A stretch of 25,311 nucleotides of DNA from a virus, in the IMG/VR virus record IMGVR_UViG_3300043357_000086, positions 1 through 25,311 of that record. One strand, given 5' to 3'. The stretch's first letter is position 1, and every line of letters begins with the position of its first letter. Positions 5,481-12,906 of this stretch are shown here, piece after piece. The notes beneath the pieces are model-generated. The model ran no database searches and was not told the DNA's origin. It worked only from the letters and a program-made list of their open reading frames with translations. A program made the translations under genes and the position numbers.

Positions 5481-5498
5481 CCGGAGCTGAAACTCCGG
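5481..5498. other. Small perfect hairpin
   Basis: CCGGAG, a CTGAAA loop and CTCCGG make a 6-bp GC-rich stem in the spacer between 4879-5367 and the small ORF at 5617. There is no U-tract on either side. It could be a terminator remnant or an RNA structure. Confidence 0.35.
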
Positions 5499-5616
5499 GT
5501 AGGTTGTGGGGGTGGTTCTCTTTCGGGGGGCCACCTTTACTTTTGTACGCCCTTGGCAACATCGCCGTCGTGAACCTTGCGCGCATCCGCGCCGCGCTGC
5601 AATTCCTAATGCTGTC

Positions 5617-5691
5617 TCAGTGGAACCATGCCATCGCGATCAGGGTCACCAGGAGCAGCAGCAGTGGCTCGAGCAGTCGCGCGGGGCGCAT
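5617..5691 (-). CDS. Tiny membrane peptide, 24 aa
   Basis: This leftward 24-codon ORF begins MRPARLLEPLLLLLVTLIAM and ends in WFH: a short basic head followed by one strongly hydrophobic span of about 16 residues, so a single-pass membrane peptide. The ATG follows GGGAGAACAGG, a good SD, which in turn follows a motif variant TACTACCGTGA (5704-5714). That is the motif-SD-start layout seen before longer genes, and the reason I call it. Small hydrophobic phage peptides of this size include holin accessories and membrane toxins, but no function can be assigned. It is divergent from the Ig-like gene starting at 5761. Confidence 0.5.
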   Translation of the reverse strand: MRPARLLEPLLLLLVTLIAMAWFH

Positions 5692-5703
5692 CCTGTTCTC
5701 CCG

Positions 5704-5714
5704 TCACGGTAGTA
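5704..5714 (-). repeat. Motif variant before the 24-aa ORF
   Basis: TACTACCGTGA on the minus strand; the core differs from consensus in its last base. It forms a divergent pair with the copy at 5724-5738. Confidence 0.55.
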
Positions 5715-5723
5715 TGCTATTAG

Positions 5724-5738
5724 CAATTACCGTAATTG
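5724..5738 (+). repeat. Symmetric motif CAATTACCGTAATTG before the Ig-like gene
   Basis: A perfect odd palindrome with 7-bp arms around a central C. The right half-site (GTAATTG) is present on both sides. It is followed by GAGGAGAGG and the ATG at 5761. Confidence 0.8.
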
Positions 5739-5760
5739 GGATCAACACGAGGAGAGGGTC

Positions 5761-6615
5761 ATGGCGCAGTCCTACCGCAAGCCTATCCTGGAGGAGGCCG
5801 ACAGTAGGGATACTCCCACCCAGCAGGCCGCCGAGTACTGCAATGTCTGTCGCTTTGCCATGGTGCCCGACGCCACCTCCTACCGTTGCCGGCGCGACCC
5901 GCCGGTGAACGGCGTCCAGCCCACGGTCAAGGGCACGGACTGGTGCGGCTCTTACGAGATTGGCACGCCCTATGTGCCTGCCCCGCCCCCCGCGTCCCCG
6001 CCTGCCCCGGTCAACGCCGTCCTCCCCCGTATCGAGCAGGTCGCCAACGTGATCAGCTGCACCACGGGGAATTGGAGCGGCACGCCGACCAACTACAAAT
6101 ACGACTGGCGTATGGACGGCAAGGATGTCGGGCCGGGCACCGAGAACCCGAACTACATCACCGTCTCCGCCGATATCGGCAAGACCGCGACCTGCATCCT
6201 GACCGCCCGCAACGACTGGGGCGAGGCCAGCGTCACCTCGAACGCGATCGTGGTCGCGGACCCCGCACTCCCCGTTCCCGAGAACACCACAATCCCCTAT
6301 GCCAGCCAGGCCGGCGACACGTTGAACTGCACCATGGGCGAGTGGACCGGCACGCCCAGCGCGTATTTTTACCAATGGAAGGTGGATGGCGCCCCGGTCG
6401 GGGATGGCAGCGCGGACTACGTCACCACCCCCGAGCAGGAAGGTCGCGGCGCAATGTGCGTGGTCAGCGCGTCCAACATTAGCGGCAGCGGGACCGCGCC
6501 GCCTTCCAATACCGTCACCATCGCCCACTGGGCACCGCCGCGGTCAGCGCGTCAGGCGCCACATCGCAACCAGGGCGACCACGATGACGCCGCCCGCCAC
6601 AAGAAAGAAGACTAG
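5761..6615 (+). CDS. Four-cysteine and Ig-like domain protein
   Basis: The 284-residue protein has three parts. Residues 27-62 hold Cys27, Cys30, Cys43 and Cys62 (CX2C-X12-C-X18-C, ending WCGSYE), a likely metal or iron-sulfur binding knuckle. After a Pro-rich linker (72-84), two tandem Ig-like repeats of about 80 residues (84-165, 171-255) each carry an NWSGTP or EWTGTP motif, a Tyr-x-Trp core and a paired cysteine set. Ig-like domains are frequent phage surface decorations that bind cells or glycans weakly. The start at 5761 has a strong GAGGAGAGG. The last 23 residues are basic, disordered-looking and lie antisense to another ORF (6544-6624), so the natural end may once have been near 6545. 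Attachment to the virion is inference. Confidence 0.75.
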   Translation: MAQSYRKPILEEADSRDTPTQQAAEYCNVCRFAMVPDATSYRCRRDPPVNGVQPTVKGTDWCGSYEIGTPYVPAPPPASPPAPVNAVLPRIEQVANVISCTTGNWSGTPTNYKYDWRMDGKDVGPGTENPNYITVSADIGKTATCILTARNDWGEASVTSNAIVVADPALPVPENTTIPYASQAGDTLNCTMGEWTGTPSAYFYQWKVDGAPVGDGSADYVTTPEQEGRGAMCVVSASNISGSGTAPPSNTVTIAHWAPPRSARQAPHRNQGDHDDAARHKKED

Positions 6616-6624
6616 CCAGTCCAT
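6544..6624 (-). CDS. Tiny single-pass membrane peptide, 26 aa
   Basis: This 26-codon leftward ORF begins MDWLVFFLVAGGVIVVALVA and ends MWRLTR: one hydrophobic span of about 20 residues with a positive C-terminal end. Its ATG overlaps the stop of the 6624-6818 gene (TGATG), so it is the last gene of the terS-terL operon by coupling. Single-span peptides near packaging genes are often lysis or unknown membrane factors, but no homologue is recognised. It overlaps the last 72 bases of the convergent Ig-like gene in antisense; the translational coupling and clean membrane span are the reasons to prefer it over chance. Confidence 0.5.
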   Translation of the reverse strand: MDWLVFFLVAGGVIVVALVAMWRLTR

Positions 6625-6818
6625 CACGCCAACTCGTTGATGCGCCGGTAGATTTCGGCTTCGCCCAGCGCCAGCCATGCCCGGTCGTGGAAGGCGTGAA
6701 CGGCGAACGCCGCCTTTGCGTGATCGAGATCGGGCGCCTGCTCACGGCATGCGGGCCACAGGATTTCGAGGTCAATCTGCCGCTGGCGTGCGCGCCACCA
6801 ATTTATGAGCCACTGCAT
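6624..6818 (-). CDS. Small terminase-adjacent protein, 64 aa
   Basis: The 64-residue protein begins MQWLINWWRARQRQIDLEIL and continues with a WPACRE and DLDHAKAAFAVHAFHDRAWL pattern, which I recognise as a recurring type of small phage protein near terminases, with no known function that I can name. It is Trp-rich and amphipathic. Its ATG directly abuts the terL stop (TAGATG) and the next ORF overlaps its stop (TGATG), so it lies within a tightly coupled leftward operon. There is no signal peptide, and the N-terminal Trp/Ile patch is too short for a clear membrane span. Confidence 0.75.
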   Translation of the reverse strand: MQWLINWWRARQRQIDLEILWPACREQAPDLDHAKAAFAVHAFHDRAWLALGEAEIYRRINELA

Positions 6819-8228
6819 CTAGGTCCACCCGATGGATGGCGGGGCCACCGTCGGGCGGCGCACGGACATACGCAGCACTCTACCAGTAATATTAGTGGCT
6901 ACTCCAAGTGCAGCATAAGTAAGACAATCTGCTACGTCAGACCAGGGGTGTAGCTTCTCTGGTATTTCTTCCATCTGGCCGTCGCGCTTCCTGCGGTAAC
7001 GGTAGCGGTCGCCCAGCGCCTTCACCAGCGTCGGGCACAGCGCGCGGTTGATCTGCAGGGCGGGCTCGCCCTGGATGGTCCCGCGCAGCAGCTTCTCGGC
7101 TGCCATCAATCGCGGCGCGATCGCGTTCGTCGAGGCGGGGAAACTATGCAGGCCCAGAGCCTTCAAAGCCTCTATGGGGGTCTCCTCGGTGACCTGGCTG
7201 CGCTGGTTGCCCGCCGGGTCGGCCACCACGAAATGGTTCTTGCCGGCGTAGGGCTCCTGCAACAACCGTGGTCGCAGACGCTCCTCGACCATCTGGATCA
7301 GGCCCATGTCTTCCGTACATATTTCTTCAAAAACCAACAATCGCCCTAACGCATCAACCTGGGTGATCAGGCAGGTTGGGGTGCGGCCGAAATCGAAGGC
7401 GACCATGATCGGGCGATGCGGGTTGACCACGACTTGCATGTCGCGGACATGGGTGGGTGCGTGAAAAGAACGTCGGAACACCGCCTGACCGGCGTTACTG
7501 GTGCCCCACTGGCTCTCGACATGCACCGCCGCCCACTCCGCGTCGCGGCCGTTCATCAGGTCGTCGTAATACGCCGACGGTAGGTTGGCGAGGTTCTCGC
7601 CCTGCGGCGAGATTCCGCTGGGCTGGTGGAACAGCGCCCAGCCCGGCGTCGGGTTGAGGACGAATTTCTCGTGGTAGGGCGAGTCCGTGTCCCACGGGTT
7701 GCTGTCGGCGATAAGCCCGTACCAGCTGGGCGCGCCGTTGAGCTTGGAGGGGAAACGGCCGAGGCGGCCGAGCAGGGGCGCCACTATATCTAATGGCACC
7801 TCGCGCAGCTCGTTGATCCAGGCGCCGGTGAGCTGCATCGACAGCAGGCGCCGCTGGTCCTCCTTGGTGTCGAGCGGGATGAGCATGATGTCGGCCTCGA
7901 TGCGGGTGCCGTCGGGCATCGGGGCGCGCAGCCTTATGGTTGAGTCAGTGACGAAATAACTGATCATGGGCCGCAGATATTGCTGGATATCGGAGAGAAC
8001 AGTTGTTCTCAGTTGCTGCATCGTATTCCTAACAACTGCCCACCTTGTGGTGCGCACGCCGCCCCAGGGCGCCTGCAGGCGCGAGCGGCGGAGGATCTCG
8101 ACGATGCAGCCCATCGACTTGCCCGAGCCGACCGGGCCGACCAGCGCGCGCACGCGCGCGTCCGAGAGCATGAACTGCTCGACCGTGGGGGGTGGGACGT
8201 AGTTGAGGCTGCCCGCGTCGAGCGGCAT
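6819..8228 (-). CDS. terL: Terminase large subunit (packaging ATPase-nuclease)
   Basis: The 469-residue protein has an N-terminal ATPase domain with Walker A GPVGSGKS at 31-38 and a Walker B-like GAWINE at 135-140 ending in the catalytic Glu. An RNase H-like nuclease domain follows, with acidic residues in VAFDFG (Asp279), VVADPAG (Asp337) and HPWSDVAD (Asp431), the usual three-aspartate arrangement. TerL docks on the portal, pumps DNA into the prohead and cuts concatemers. Its length fits the family. The ATG overlaps the terS stop by one base (TGATG). The C-terminal 20 residues are basic. It is transcribed away from the portal gene, so packaging and head genes are divergent here. Confidence 0.95.
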   Translation of the reverse strand: MPLDAGSLNYVPPPTVEQFMLSDARVRALVGPVGSGKSMGCIVEILRRSRLQAPWGGVRTTRWAVVRNTMQQLRTTVLSDIQQYLRPMISYFVTDSTIRLRAPMPDGTRIEADIMLIPLDTKEDQRRLLSMQLTGAWINELREVPLDIVAPLLGRLGRFPSKLNGAPSWYGLIADSNPWDTDSPYHEKFVLNPTPGWALFHQPSGISPQGENLANLPSAYYDDLMNGRDAEWAAVHVESQWGTSNAGQAVFRRSFHAPTHVRDMQVVVNPHRPIMVAFDFGRTPTCLITQVDALGRLLVFEEICTEDMGLIQMVEERLRPRLLQEPYAGKNHFVVADPAGNQRSQVTEETPIEALKALGLHSFPASTNAIAPRLMAAEKLLRGTIQGEPALQINRALCPTLVKALGDRYRYRRKRDGQMEEIPEKLHPWSDVADCLTYAALGVATNITGRVLRMSVRRPTVAPPSIGWT

Positions 8229-8725
8229 CAGTCTTCTTCCTCAGGCTCGATTACCGTAGTCGAGATGGTCTCGGTCCTGCCCGAGAACATGATGTTGACC
8301 GAGAAGGTCGGCCCCGAGGGGGCGGGGGCGAAATCTCCCTGGCGGATCGGGGCGGGCTCCATGCCGCATACCTTGGTGAGTGTCTTGACCAGATCGACGC
8401 GCACCGCCGGCAGCACGCTGTCGTCCTGCAGCATGGAGAGGATTTTGGGCGAGGCTTCCAGCAGCCCGACCTGGCAATAGGTGCGGAAGCGTTCGGGGAT
8501 GTTGCCGTCGCTCTCCCAGATCGACCGCTTGAGCCGAAGCAGCTTGGTGATTTCCGGCCGCGCGCAGAACGCTACCGCCTGGTCGGGGGTGAGCCCGTAG
8601 CGCGCGGCGATGGCCTCGGGTTCGTGGATATTCCTCGCGATATCGTCAGTGAACTGGTCGATCGGGATGCGCTCGATGGTCTCCCGGTCGAGGGCAACTA
8701 CGGTAATCGTACCCGAGGCTGACAT
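8228..8725 (-). CDS. terS: Terminase small subunit
   Basis: This 165-residue protein lies directly upstream of terL with a one-base overlap, the classical terS position. The N-terminal half (IARNIHEPEAIAARYGLTPD) reads as a helix-turn-helix type DNA-recognition domain, the middle is helical and suited to ring oligomerisation, and the C-terminus is acidic (EPEEED), as expected for contact with TerL. TerS recognises the packaging site and stimulates TerL. The ATG at 8725 with GGGGA upstream is preferred over a longer TTG-started form at 8797. Unusually, the gene holds two dispersed-motif copies, one near each end (8248-8262 and 8695-8708), both with the central base changed. Confidence 0.85.
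   Translation of the reverse strand: MSASGTITVVALDRETIERIPIDQFTDDIARNIHEPEAIAARYGLTPDQAVAFCARPEITKLLRLKRSIWESDGNIPERFRTYCQVGLLEASPKILSMLQDDSVLPAVRVDLVKTLTKVCGMEPAPIRQGDFAPAPSGPTFSVNIMFSGRTETISTTVIEPEEED
8248..8262 (-). repeat. Motif copy near the end of terS
   Basis: CGACTACGGTAATCG on the minus strand, central C changed to G, read as Ser-Thr-Thr-Val-Ile in terS. Confidence 0.65.
8695..8708 (+). repeat. Motif copy near the start of terS
   Basis: CAACTACGGTAATC on the plus strand with central G, 17 bases inside the terS coding region, where the gene reads it antisense as Ile-Thr-Val-Val. Confidence 0.65.
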
Positions 8726-8742
8726 GGCTTCCCCACAAATAG

Positions 8743-8772
8743 TTGACGCAACACGGGAGAATACCGCATATA
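8743..8772 (+). promoter_or_regulatory. Candidate promoter for the rightward head operon
   Basis: TTGACG (8743-8748), an 18-base spacer and CATATA (8767-8772), in the 76-base gap between divergent terS and portal. Transcription would start near 8780, on top of the motif copy at 8779-8791. The -10 match is only fair. Confidence 0.45.
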
Positions 8773-8778
8773 GCGCCG

Positions 8779-8791
8779 GATACGGTAGTTG
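8779..8791 (-). repeat. Motif copy at the portal gene leader
   Basis: CAACTACCGTATC on the minus strand, so opposite in direction to the portal gene. It covers the predicted start point of the candidate promoter. Confidence 0.75.
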
Positions 8792-8801
8792 AGGCAAGGG
8801 A

Positions 8802-11078
8802 ATGCCCGAGGCGATCCCCGGCCGCTCGCAGTCCTCCCTGCCCGTGGGCTCCGTCGCACGCGCCGGGCCCGGCGGGTCCTATCCCAATGGACGGGGCTTG
8901 CTGCGGGTGGTCACCAGCGATGAGCTGACGCGCCGCGAGAACGAGCGGCGCATCGGCGCGGGCGCGGGGACGGCCAACCGGCTGACCAAGCCGGTGCCCG
9001 ACATCGGCGCCTATATCCGCCGCCAGTGGACGATCTTCCGGGACCACCGGAACCAGGGTAACAACCCGCTCAATAATCGCCTGCTCCGGGCGCAGCGCAT
9101 GTTCGAGGGCAAATACGACCCCGAACGCCTCGCTGCGATCCGTCAGTTCGGCGGGTCCGAGGTGTACGCGCGCCTCGTCGCGGTGAAGTGCCGGGGGGCG
9201 TCTTCACTGCTGCGCGACGTATATCTCGGGCCCGACCGACCCTGGGACATCCAGGCCCAGCCCGACCCGCCGGTGCCGCCCGAGGTGCAGAAGGCGGCGA
9301 TGCAGCTGGTCGCCGGCGAGGTTGCCACACAGGTGCAGGCGCAGCAGCCGATACTCCCCGAGCAGGCCAAGACCCGGCTGCAGTCGCTGCTGCATGCCGC
9401 ACAGCAGGCGGCGGCAGCGAACGCCAACGACCAGGCTGACCGCGCCGCCGACGCCATCGAGGACCTTCTGGTCGAGGGGCGGTTCTACCAGGCGATGGCG
9501 GAGTTCCTGGTCGATGTGCCGCTGTTCCCGTGGGCCTGCATCAAGGGCCCGACGGTCAGGATGGTGCCGAAGCTGTCCTGGACGCCGAACAAGGACGGCA
9601 GCAAGACCGCCTCGATCGAGCGCAAGGCGCAGATGTTCTGGGAGCGGGTCAGCCCGTTTAACCTCTACTGGACCCCCGGTGTGTCCAACATCGCCGACGC
9701 CGCCATCATCGAGCGGCATCGCTTCTCGCGCACCGACATCAACGACCTGATCGGGCTGCCCGGCTACGACGAGCAGGCCATCGCGGGGGTGCTGGAGGAT
9801 TACGACCGCGGCCTCAGGGAGTGGCTGGATAGCCCCGACGCCGAGCAGGCGATCAACGAGAACCGCGAGGACCCCAACCTCAACCGCTCCGAGATGATCG
9901 AGGGGCTCGAGTATCACGGCAACGTCCAGGGCCAGATGCTGATCGACGCGGGGATGAGCCCTAAGCTGATCAAGGACCCGCTGCGCGAGTACAACGTCCA
10001 GTCCTGGGTGATCGGCCGCTACACGATCAAGACCCTGCTCAACCCGATGCCGACCCAGCGCCATCCCTACTATCTTACCAGTTTCGAGAAGGCCCCCGGC
10101 ACCGTGGTTGGGCACGGGCTGCCGGATTTGCTGGAGGATATGCAGGAGGTGTGCAACGCCTCGTTGAGAGCGTTGGTGAATAATATGAGTATAGCTTCAG
10201 GGCCGCAGGTGGTCGTCAACGACGATAGCCTCTCCCCGGCCGAGGATGGCAACCAGCTGTATCCGTGGAAACGCTGGCATATCCAGGGCGACCTGTTCAC
10301 CAACCAGCGTGAGCCGATCACCTTTTTTCAACCCCAGTCGAATGCCCAGGAGCTGCTCTCGGTCTACACCGCGATCAGCAACATGGCCGACGAGATCTCG
10401 GCGATACCCCGCTACATCACCGGTAGCTCGCAGGGGCTGGGGGGTGCGGGGCGCACCGCCTCGGGCCTGTCGATGCTGATGGGCAACGCGGAGAAGGTGC
10501 TCCAGACGGTGGCGGCGAACATCGACGGGGACATCATGGACCCGTTGCTGAGCCAGACCTACGACCTGGTGATGATGACGGACCAGACCGGGATGCTCAC
10601 CGGCGAGGAGGAGATCCGCGTCCGCGGCGTCAACGTCGCGGTGCAGAAAGAGACCGAGCGCCAGAAGCAGCTCCAGTTCCTGCAGATCACCGCCAATCCG
10701 ATCGACGCGCCGATCGTCGGCGAGATGGGGCGCGCCCGCGTGCTGCGCTCGATCGCGCAGGGGCTCGGCCTGCCCGACAACGTGGTCCCCTCGGACCAGG
10801 AGCTGCAAGCCAAGCTCGATGCGCAGAAACAGATGCAGGCCGCCAGTCAGGCGATGCTTGCAGCCTCTGGCGCCGGCCAGCCGGGAGACGCCAATCCCCC
10901 CGGCGGGAAACCGGGGCAGCCGGGGCCACCGGCGGGTGGCAAGCCTGGGACGACTCCCGCCGGTGGCGCCCCGCCCGCCGCACACGCACAGGGACAGCAG
11001 GCGCCCACGCCGGGTCCCGCGCAGCTCGAAGACCACGCGCCCCGCGTCAATCTCATGCAGCAAGGGATACCGAAATAA
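8802..11078 (+). CDS. Portal protein
   Basis: The 758-residue protein lies opposite terS/terL and heads the structural operon. An extended N-terminal arm with DIGAYIRRQW is followed by a core rich in the patterns of podovirus and P22-like portals (for example FPWACIKGP near 245, PYYLTSFEK near 425 and the TASGLSMLMGNAEKVLQ segment near 555, typical of the portal crown-stem region). Residues about 185-230 are a Gln/Ala-rich helix, and the last 90 residues are a Pro/Gly-rich disordered tail. The dodecameric portal is the DNA channel and the docking site for terminase and connectors. GAGG lies 7 bases before the ATG. The stop overlaps the next start (TAATG). Portal identity is firm; the exact subfamily is not. 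Confidence 0.9.
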   Translation: MPEAIPGRSQSSLPVGSVARAGPGGSYPNGRGLLRVVTSDELTRRENERRIGAGAGTANRLTKPVPDIGAYIRRQWTIFRDHRNQGNNPLNNRLLRAQRMFEGKYDPERLAAIRQFGGSEVYARLVAVKCRGASSLLRDVYLGPDRPWDIQAQPDPPVPPEVQKAAMQLVAGEVATQVQAQQPILPEQAKTRLQSLLHAAQQAAAANANDQADRAADAIEDLLVEGRFYQAMAEFLVDVPLFPWACIKGPTVRMVPKLSWTPNKDGSKTASIERKAQMFWERVSPFNLYWTPGVSNIADAAIIERHRFSRTDINDLIGLPGYDEQAIAGVLEDYDRGLREWLDSPDAEQAINENREDPNLNRSEMIEGLEYHGNVQGQMLIDAGMSPKLIKDPLREYNVQSWVIGRYTIKTLLNPMPTQRHPYYLTSFEKAPGTVVGHGLPDLLEDMQEVCNASLRALVNNMSIASGPQVVVNDDSLSPAEDGNQLYPWKRWHIQGDLFTNQREPITFFQPQSNAQELLSVYTAISNMADEISAIPRYITGSSQGLGGAGRTASGLSMLMGNAEKVLQTVAANIDGDIMDPLLSQTYDLVMMTDQTGMLTGEEEIRVRGVNVAVQKETERQKQLQFLQITANPIDAPIVGEMGRARVLRSIAQGLGLPDNVVPSDQELQAKLDAQKQMQAASQAMLAASGAGQPGDANPPGGKPGQPGPPAGGKPGTTPAGGAPPAAHAQGQQAPTPGPAQLEDHAPRVNLMQQGIPK

Positions 11079-11278
11079 TGGCCACTGTGGAAAGCACCTC
11101 CTCGGGCAAGGACAAGTTCGTCCCGTCGGGCATGGGCAACAAGGGGCAGGCCGGCGGCAGCGGGCCTACCGGTAGTTCGCGCACCTACCCCAAGGGCGGC
11201 AGCGTCAGCACCAAGCCCGACTTCAACCCGATGAACTGCTCGAAATCCTGCGCTGAGTACAGCGTCGGCGGGGTGTGA
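11078..11278 (+). CDS. Small Gly/Ser-rich protein, 66 aa
   Basis: The 66-residue protein starts inside the portal stop (TAATG). It is rich in Gly, Ser and Lys, with a KGGSVS segment like the KGG motifs of the 20817-21695 genes, and ends with two cysteines in CSKSCAEY. It is probably disordered. I do not recognise it. Its place between portal and scaffold suggests a minor virion or assembly protein. A near-motif, CTACCGGTAGTT, lies inside at 11166-11177. Confidence 0.65.
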   Translation: MATVESTSSGKDKFVPSGMGNKGQAGGSGPTGSSRTYPKGGSVSTKPDFNPMNCSKSCAEYSVGGV

Positions 11279-11589
11279 TGGCGAAAGTCCATCTCGGCAA
11301 CCCGTATCGGGCGCCGCCCGCGTCCATCACCGCCGGCGAGCCGCTGAACCGGGTGATGGGCCAGTACGGCAAGAACGCGCCATCGGTCGCGGGCGCGCCG
11401 CTGGTGAGCATCGCCCTGGGGTCGCTGGTGCCGTTGCTCAACACCCCACGCAAGGGCGGTCCTACCGCGATGCGCGGACTGAAGGGCGGCATCGGCCCGC
11501 GTGTGAAACAAGGCGGCCTCGGCCCCGGCAAGCTCGGCGGCTACGGCAGCTCGCGCCAATACGACAAGAACCCGTTGGGTGATGGATGA
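11278..11589 (+). CDS. Basic Gly-rich protein, 103 aa
   Basis: The 103-residue ORF starts at the ATG overlapping the previous stop (TGATG). It is very rich in Gly, Pro, Arg and Lys, with repeated KGG and GGLGPGKLGGYG patches and few acidic residues, so it is probably disordered and nucleic-acid or capsid associated. Function is not recognised. The stop overlaps the next start (ATGA), keeping the operon gap-free. Confidence 0.65.
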   Translation: MAKVHLGNPYRAPPASITAGEPLNRVMGQYGKNAPSVAGAPLVSIALGSLVPLLNTPRKGGPTAMRGLKGGIGPRVKQGGLGPGKLGGYGSSRQYDKNPLGDG

Positions 11590-11858
11590 TCAATATCGGC
11601 AATGATGGCGTCACCGCCTGCAAGAACCTCAAGGGCAACGAGTTCTGGGACACGCTGCGCGCCCAGATCTACCGCGTCGCGGTCGAGCGCACCGATGCGG
11701 CACTCAGCTCCGACCCCGCCGCCCGCGTCGACCTTACCGCCTATGCCCGCGCGATCCGGGACCTGTGGGTCGCGGTGGAGAGCGCCACGCTGGAGGTCAA
11801 CTACCGGCAAATCGAGAAGCCCAGCCGCCCGATCATGACGAAGGCCGCAAATGTCTGA
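11586..11858 (+). CDS. Hypothetical helical protein, 90 aa
   Basis: The 90-residue protein begins MINIGNDGVTACKNLKGNEF and is mostly helical and of normal composition, unlike its Gly-rich neighbours. The pattern EFWDTLRAQIYRVAVERTD looks like a small folded domain. It starts within the stop of the previous gene (ATGA) and its 3' end overlaps the scaffold start by 8 bases. I do not recognise it; position suggests a head-assembly or accessory role. Confidence 0.7.
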   Translation: MINIGNDGVTACKNLKGNEFWDTLRAQIYRVAVERTDAALSSDPAARVDLTAYARAIRDLWVAVESATLEVNYRQIEKPSRPIMTKAANV

Positions 11859-12894
11859 CACGACCAAGTTCGCTCCTGCCGTCCCCGCCGCCGTCCGCCG
11901 TCAGGCGGAGGCCGCCGACGAGGCTGTTCGCCAGCTGCAGGCGGAGCAGGATGCGAACCGGGCCGAGACATCTCCTGGCGCTCCCGAGGGAACTCCATCT
12001 CCCCCCTCCGAGCAGCCGGAGAGTCCTGCCGGCTCTCCTCCCGGTTCACCACGGGACGGAGCTGCGGCGGGGCCTGCTCCCACCCCAACTCCGGGTGGAC
12101 CCCAGGAGGAGGGGTGGGAGCAGCGTTATCGCACGCTAAGGGGCAAATACGACACCGAGGTGCCGACGCTGCAGAACCAGCTGCGCACCCTTGAGCGGAC
12201 TATGACCGAGTTGCAGCTGCAGCTGCAGAACCCGCCGCCTCCGCCACCGTCAACTCCGGTAGTCAAGCCGGTGCCGATCTCCGACGAGGACATCGAGGCA
12301 TACGGCCCGGAGCTGATCGACCGCGCCAGGAGCTGGGCGCGGGCCGAGCTGATGCCCGAGATCGAGCAGCTGCGCCACGACGTGGTCAGGGCCAACGGCA
12401 CCGCCCAGAACGTCCAGTCCCAGGCGGCGATGCAGTCCGTCTACAACTTCATGGACCAGAACCTGCCGAGCTGGAACGATATCAACACCGACCCGCGGTT
12501 TATCGAGTGGCTGCGCGGCACCGACCCGCTCTCGGGTTCGGTGCGGCAGAACATGCTGAGTGCGGCTTTCCTGTCCGGGGATGCCCGCCGCACTCTGAGC
12601 TTCTTCAGGGCATTCCAAACCGAGCATACCGAGGACCACTTCCAGCCGGGGACGACCCATACGTATGCCAATGGCAGCGCGGGTGCAGTCAGGCTCGAGG
12701 ATATGGCGGGACCAGGGCGTGGTGCCCCAGTCTCTCCCGGCGCTCCTGCGACCAAGCGGCATGTAACCCAAAAGGACATCGCCGACTTTTATTCGGCCGT
12801 AACGAAGGGACGTTTCAACGGGCGCGACGCCGAGAGGCAGCGCATCGAGCAGGAACTCCATGAGGCCGTGTACGAGGGGCGCGTCCGTAATTAA
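11851..12894 (+). CDS. Scaffolding protein (likely)
   Basis: The 347-residue protein has the features of a phage scaffold: it lies just before the major coat gene and has an acidic, Pro/Ser/Gly-rich disordered N-terminus (about 35-90), a central coiled-coil with Gln/Leu heptads (about 100-128, for example NQLRTLERTMTELQLQLQ), and a helical charged C-terminus with basic residues (KRHVTQKDIADFYSAVTKGR) like the coat-binding helix-turn-helix of scaffolds. Scaffolds direct coat assembly and then leave the prohead. An AAGG just upstream serves as SD. Similarity is by architecture, not by motif. Confidence 0.75.
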   Translation: MSDTTKFAPAVPAAVRRQAEAADEAVRQLQAEQDANRAETSPGAPEGTPSPPSEQPESPAGSPPGSPRDGAAAGPAPTPTPGGPQEEGWEQRYRTLRGKYDTEVPTLQNQLRTLERTMTELQLQLQNPPPPPPSTPVVKPVPISDEDIEAYGPELIDRARSWARAELMPEIEQLRHDVVRANGTAQNVQSQAAMQSVYNFMDQNLPSWNDINTDPRFIEWLRGTDPLSGSVRQNMLSAAFLSGDARRTLSFFRAFQTEHTEDHFQPGTTHTYANGSAGAVRLEDMAGPGRGAPVSPGAPATKRHVTQKDIADFYSAVTKGRFNGRDAERQRIEQELHEAVYEGRVRN

Positions 12895-12906
12895 CAGGAG
12901 CACCAC

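Noticed and set aside
5443-5586. A 47-codon minus-strand ORF downstream of the 24-aa peptide
   Set aside because: The SD is too far from the ATG and the sequence has no recognisable character; a hairpin in its middle suggests a spacer.
7783-7796. A CCACTATA element in terL as a member of the third repeat family
   Set aside because: It is within well-conserved coding sequence and matches only the first half; chance is likely.
9204-11063. Long minus-strand ORFs over the portal gene
   Set aside because: They are reversed-codon shadows of the portal in high-GC sequence, rich in Arg, His, Val and Leu, with no SD.
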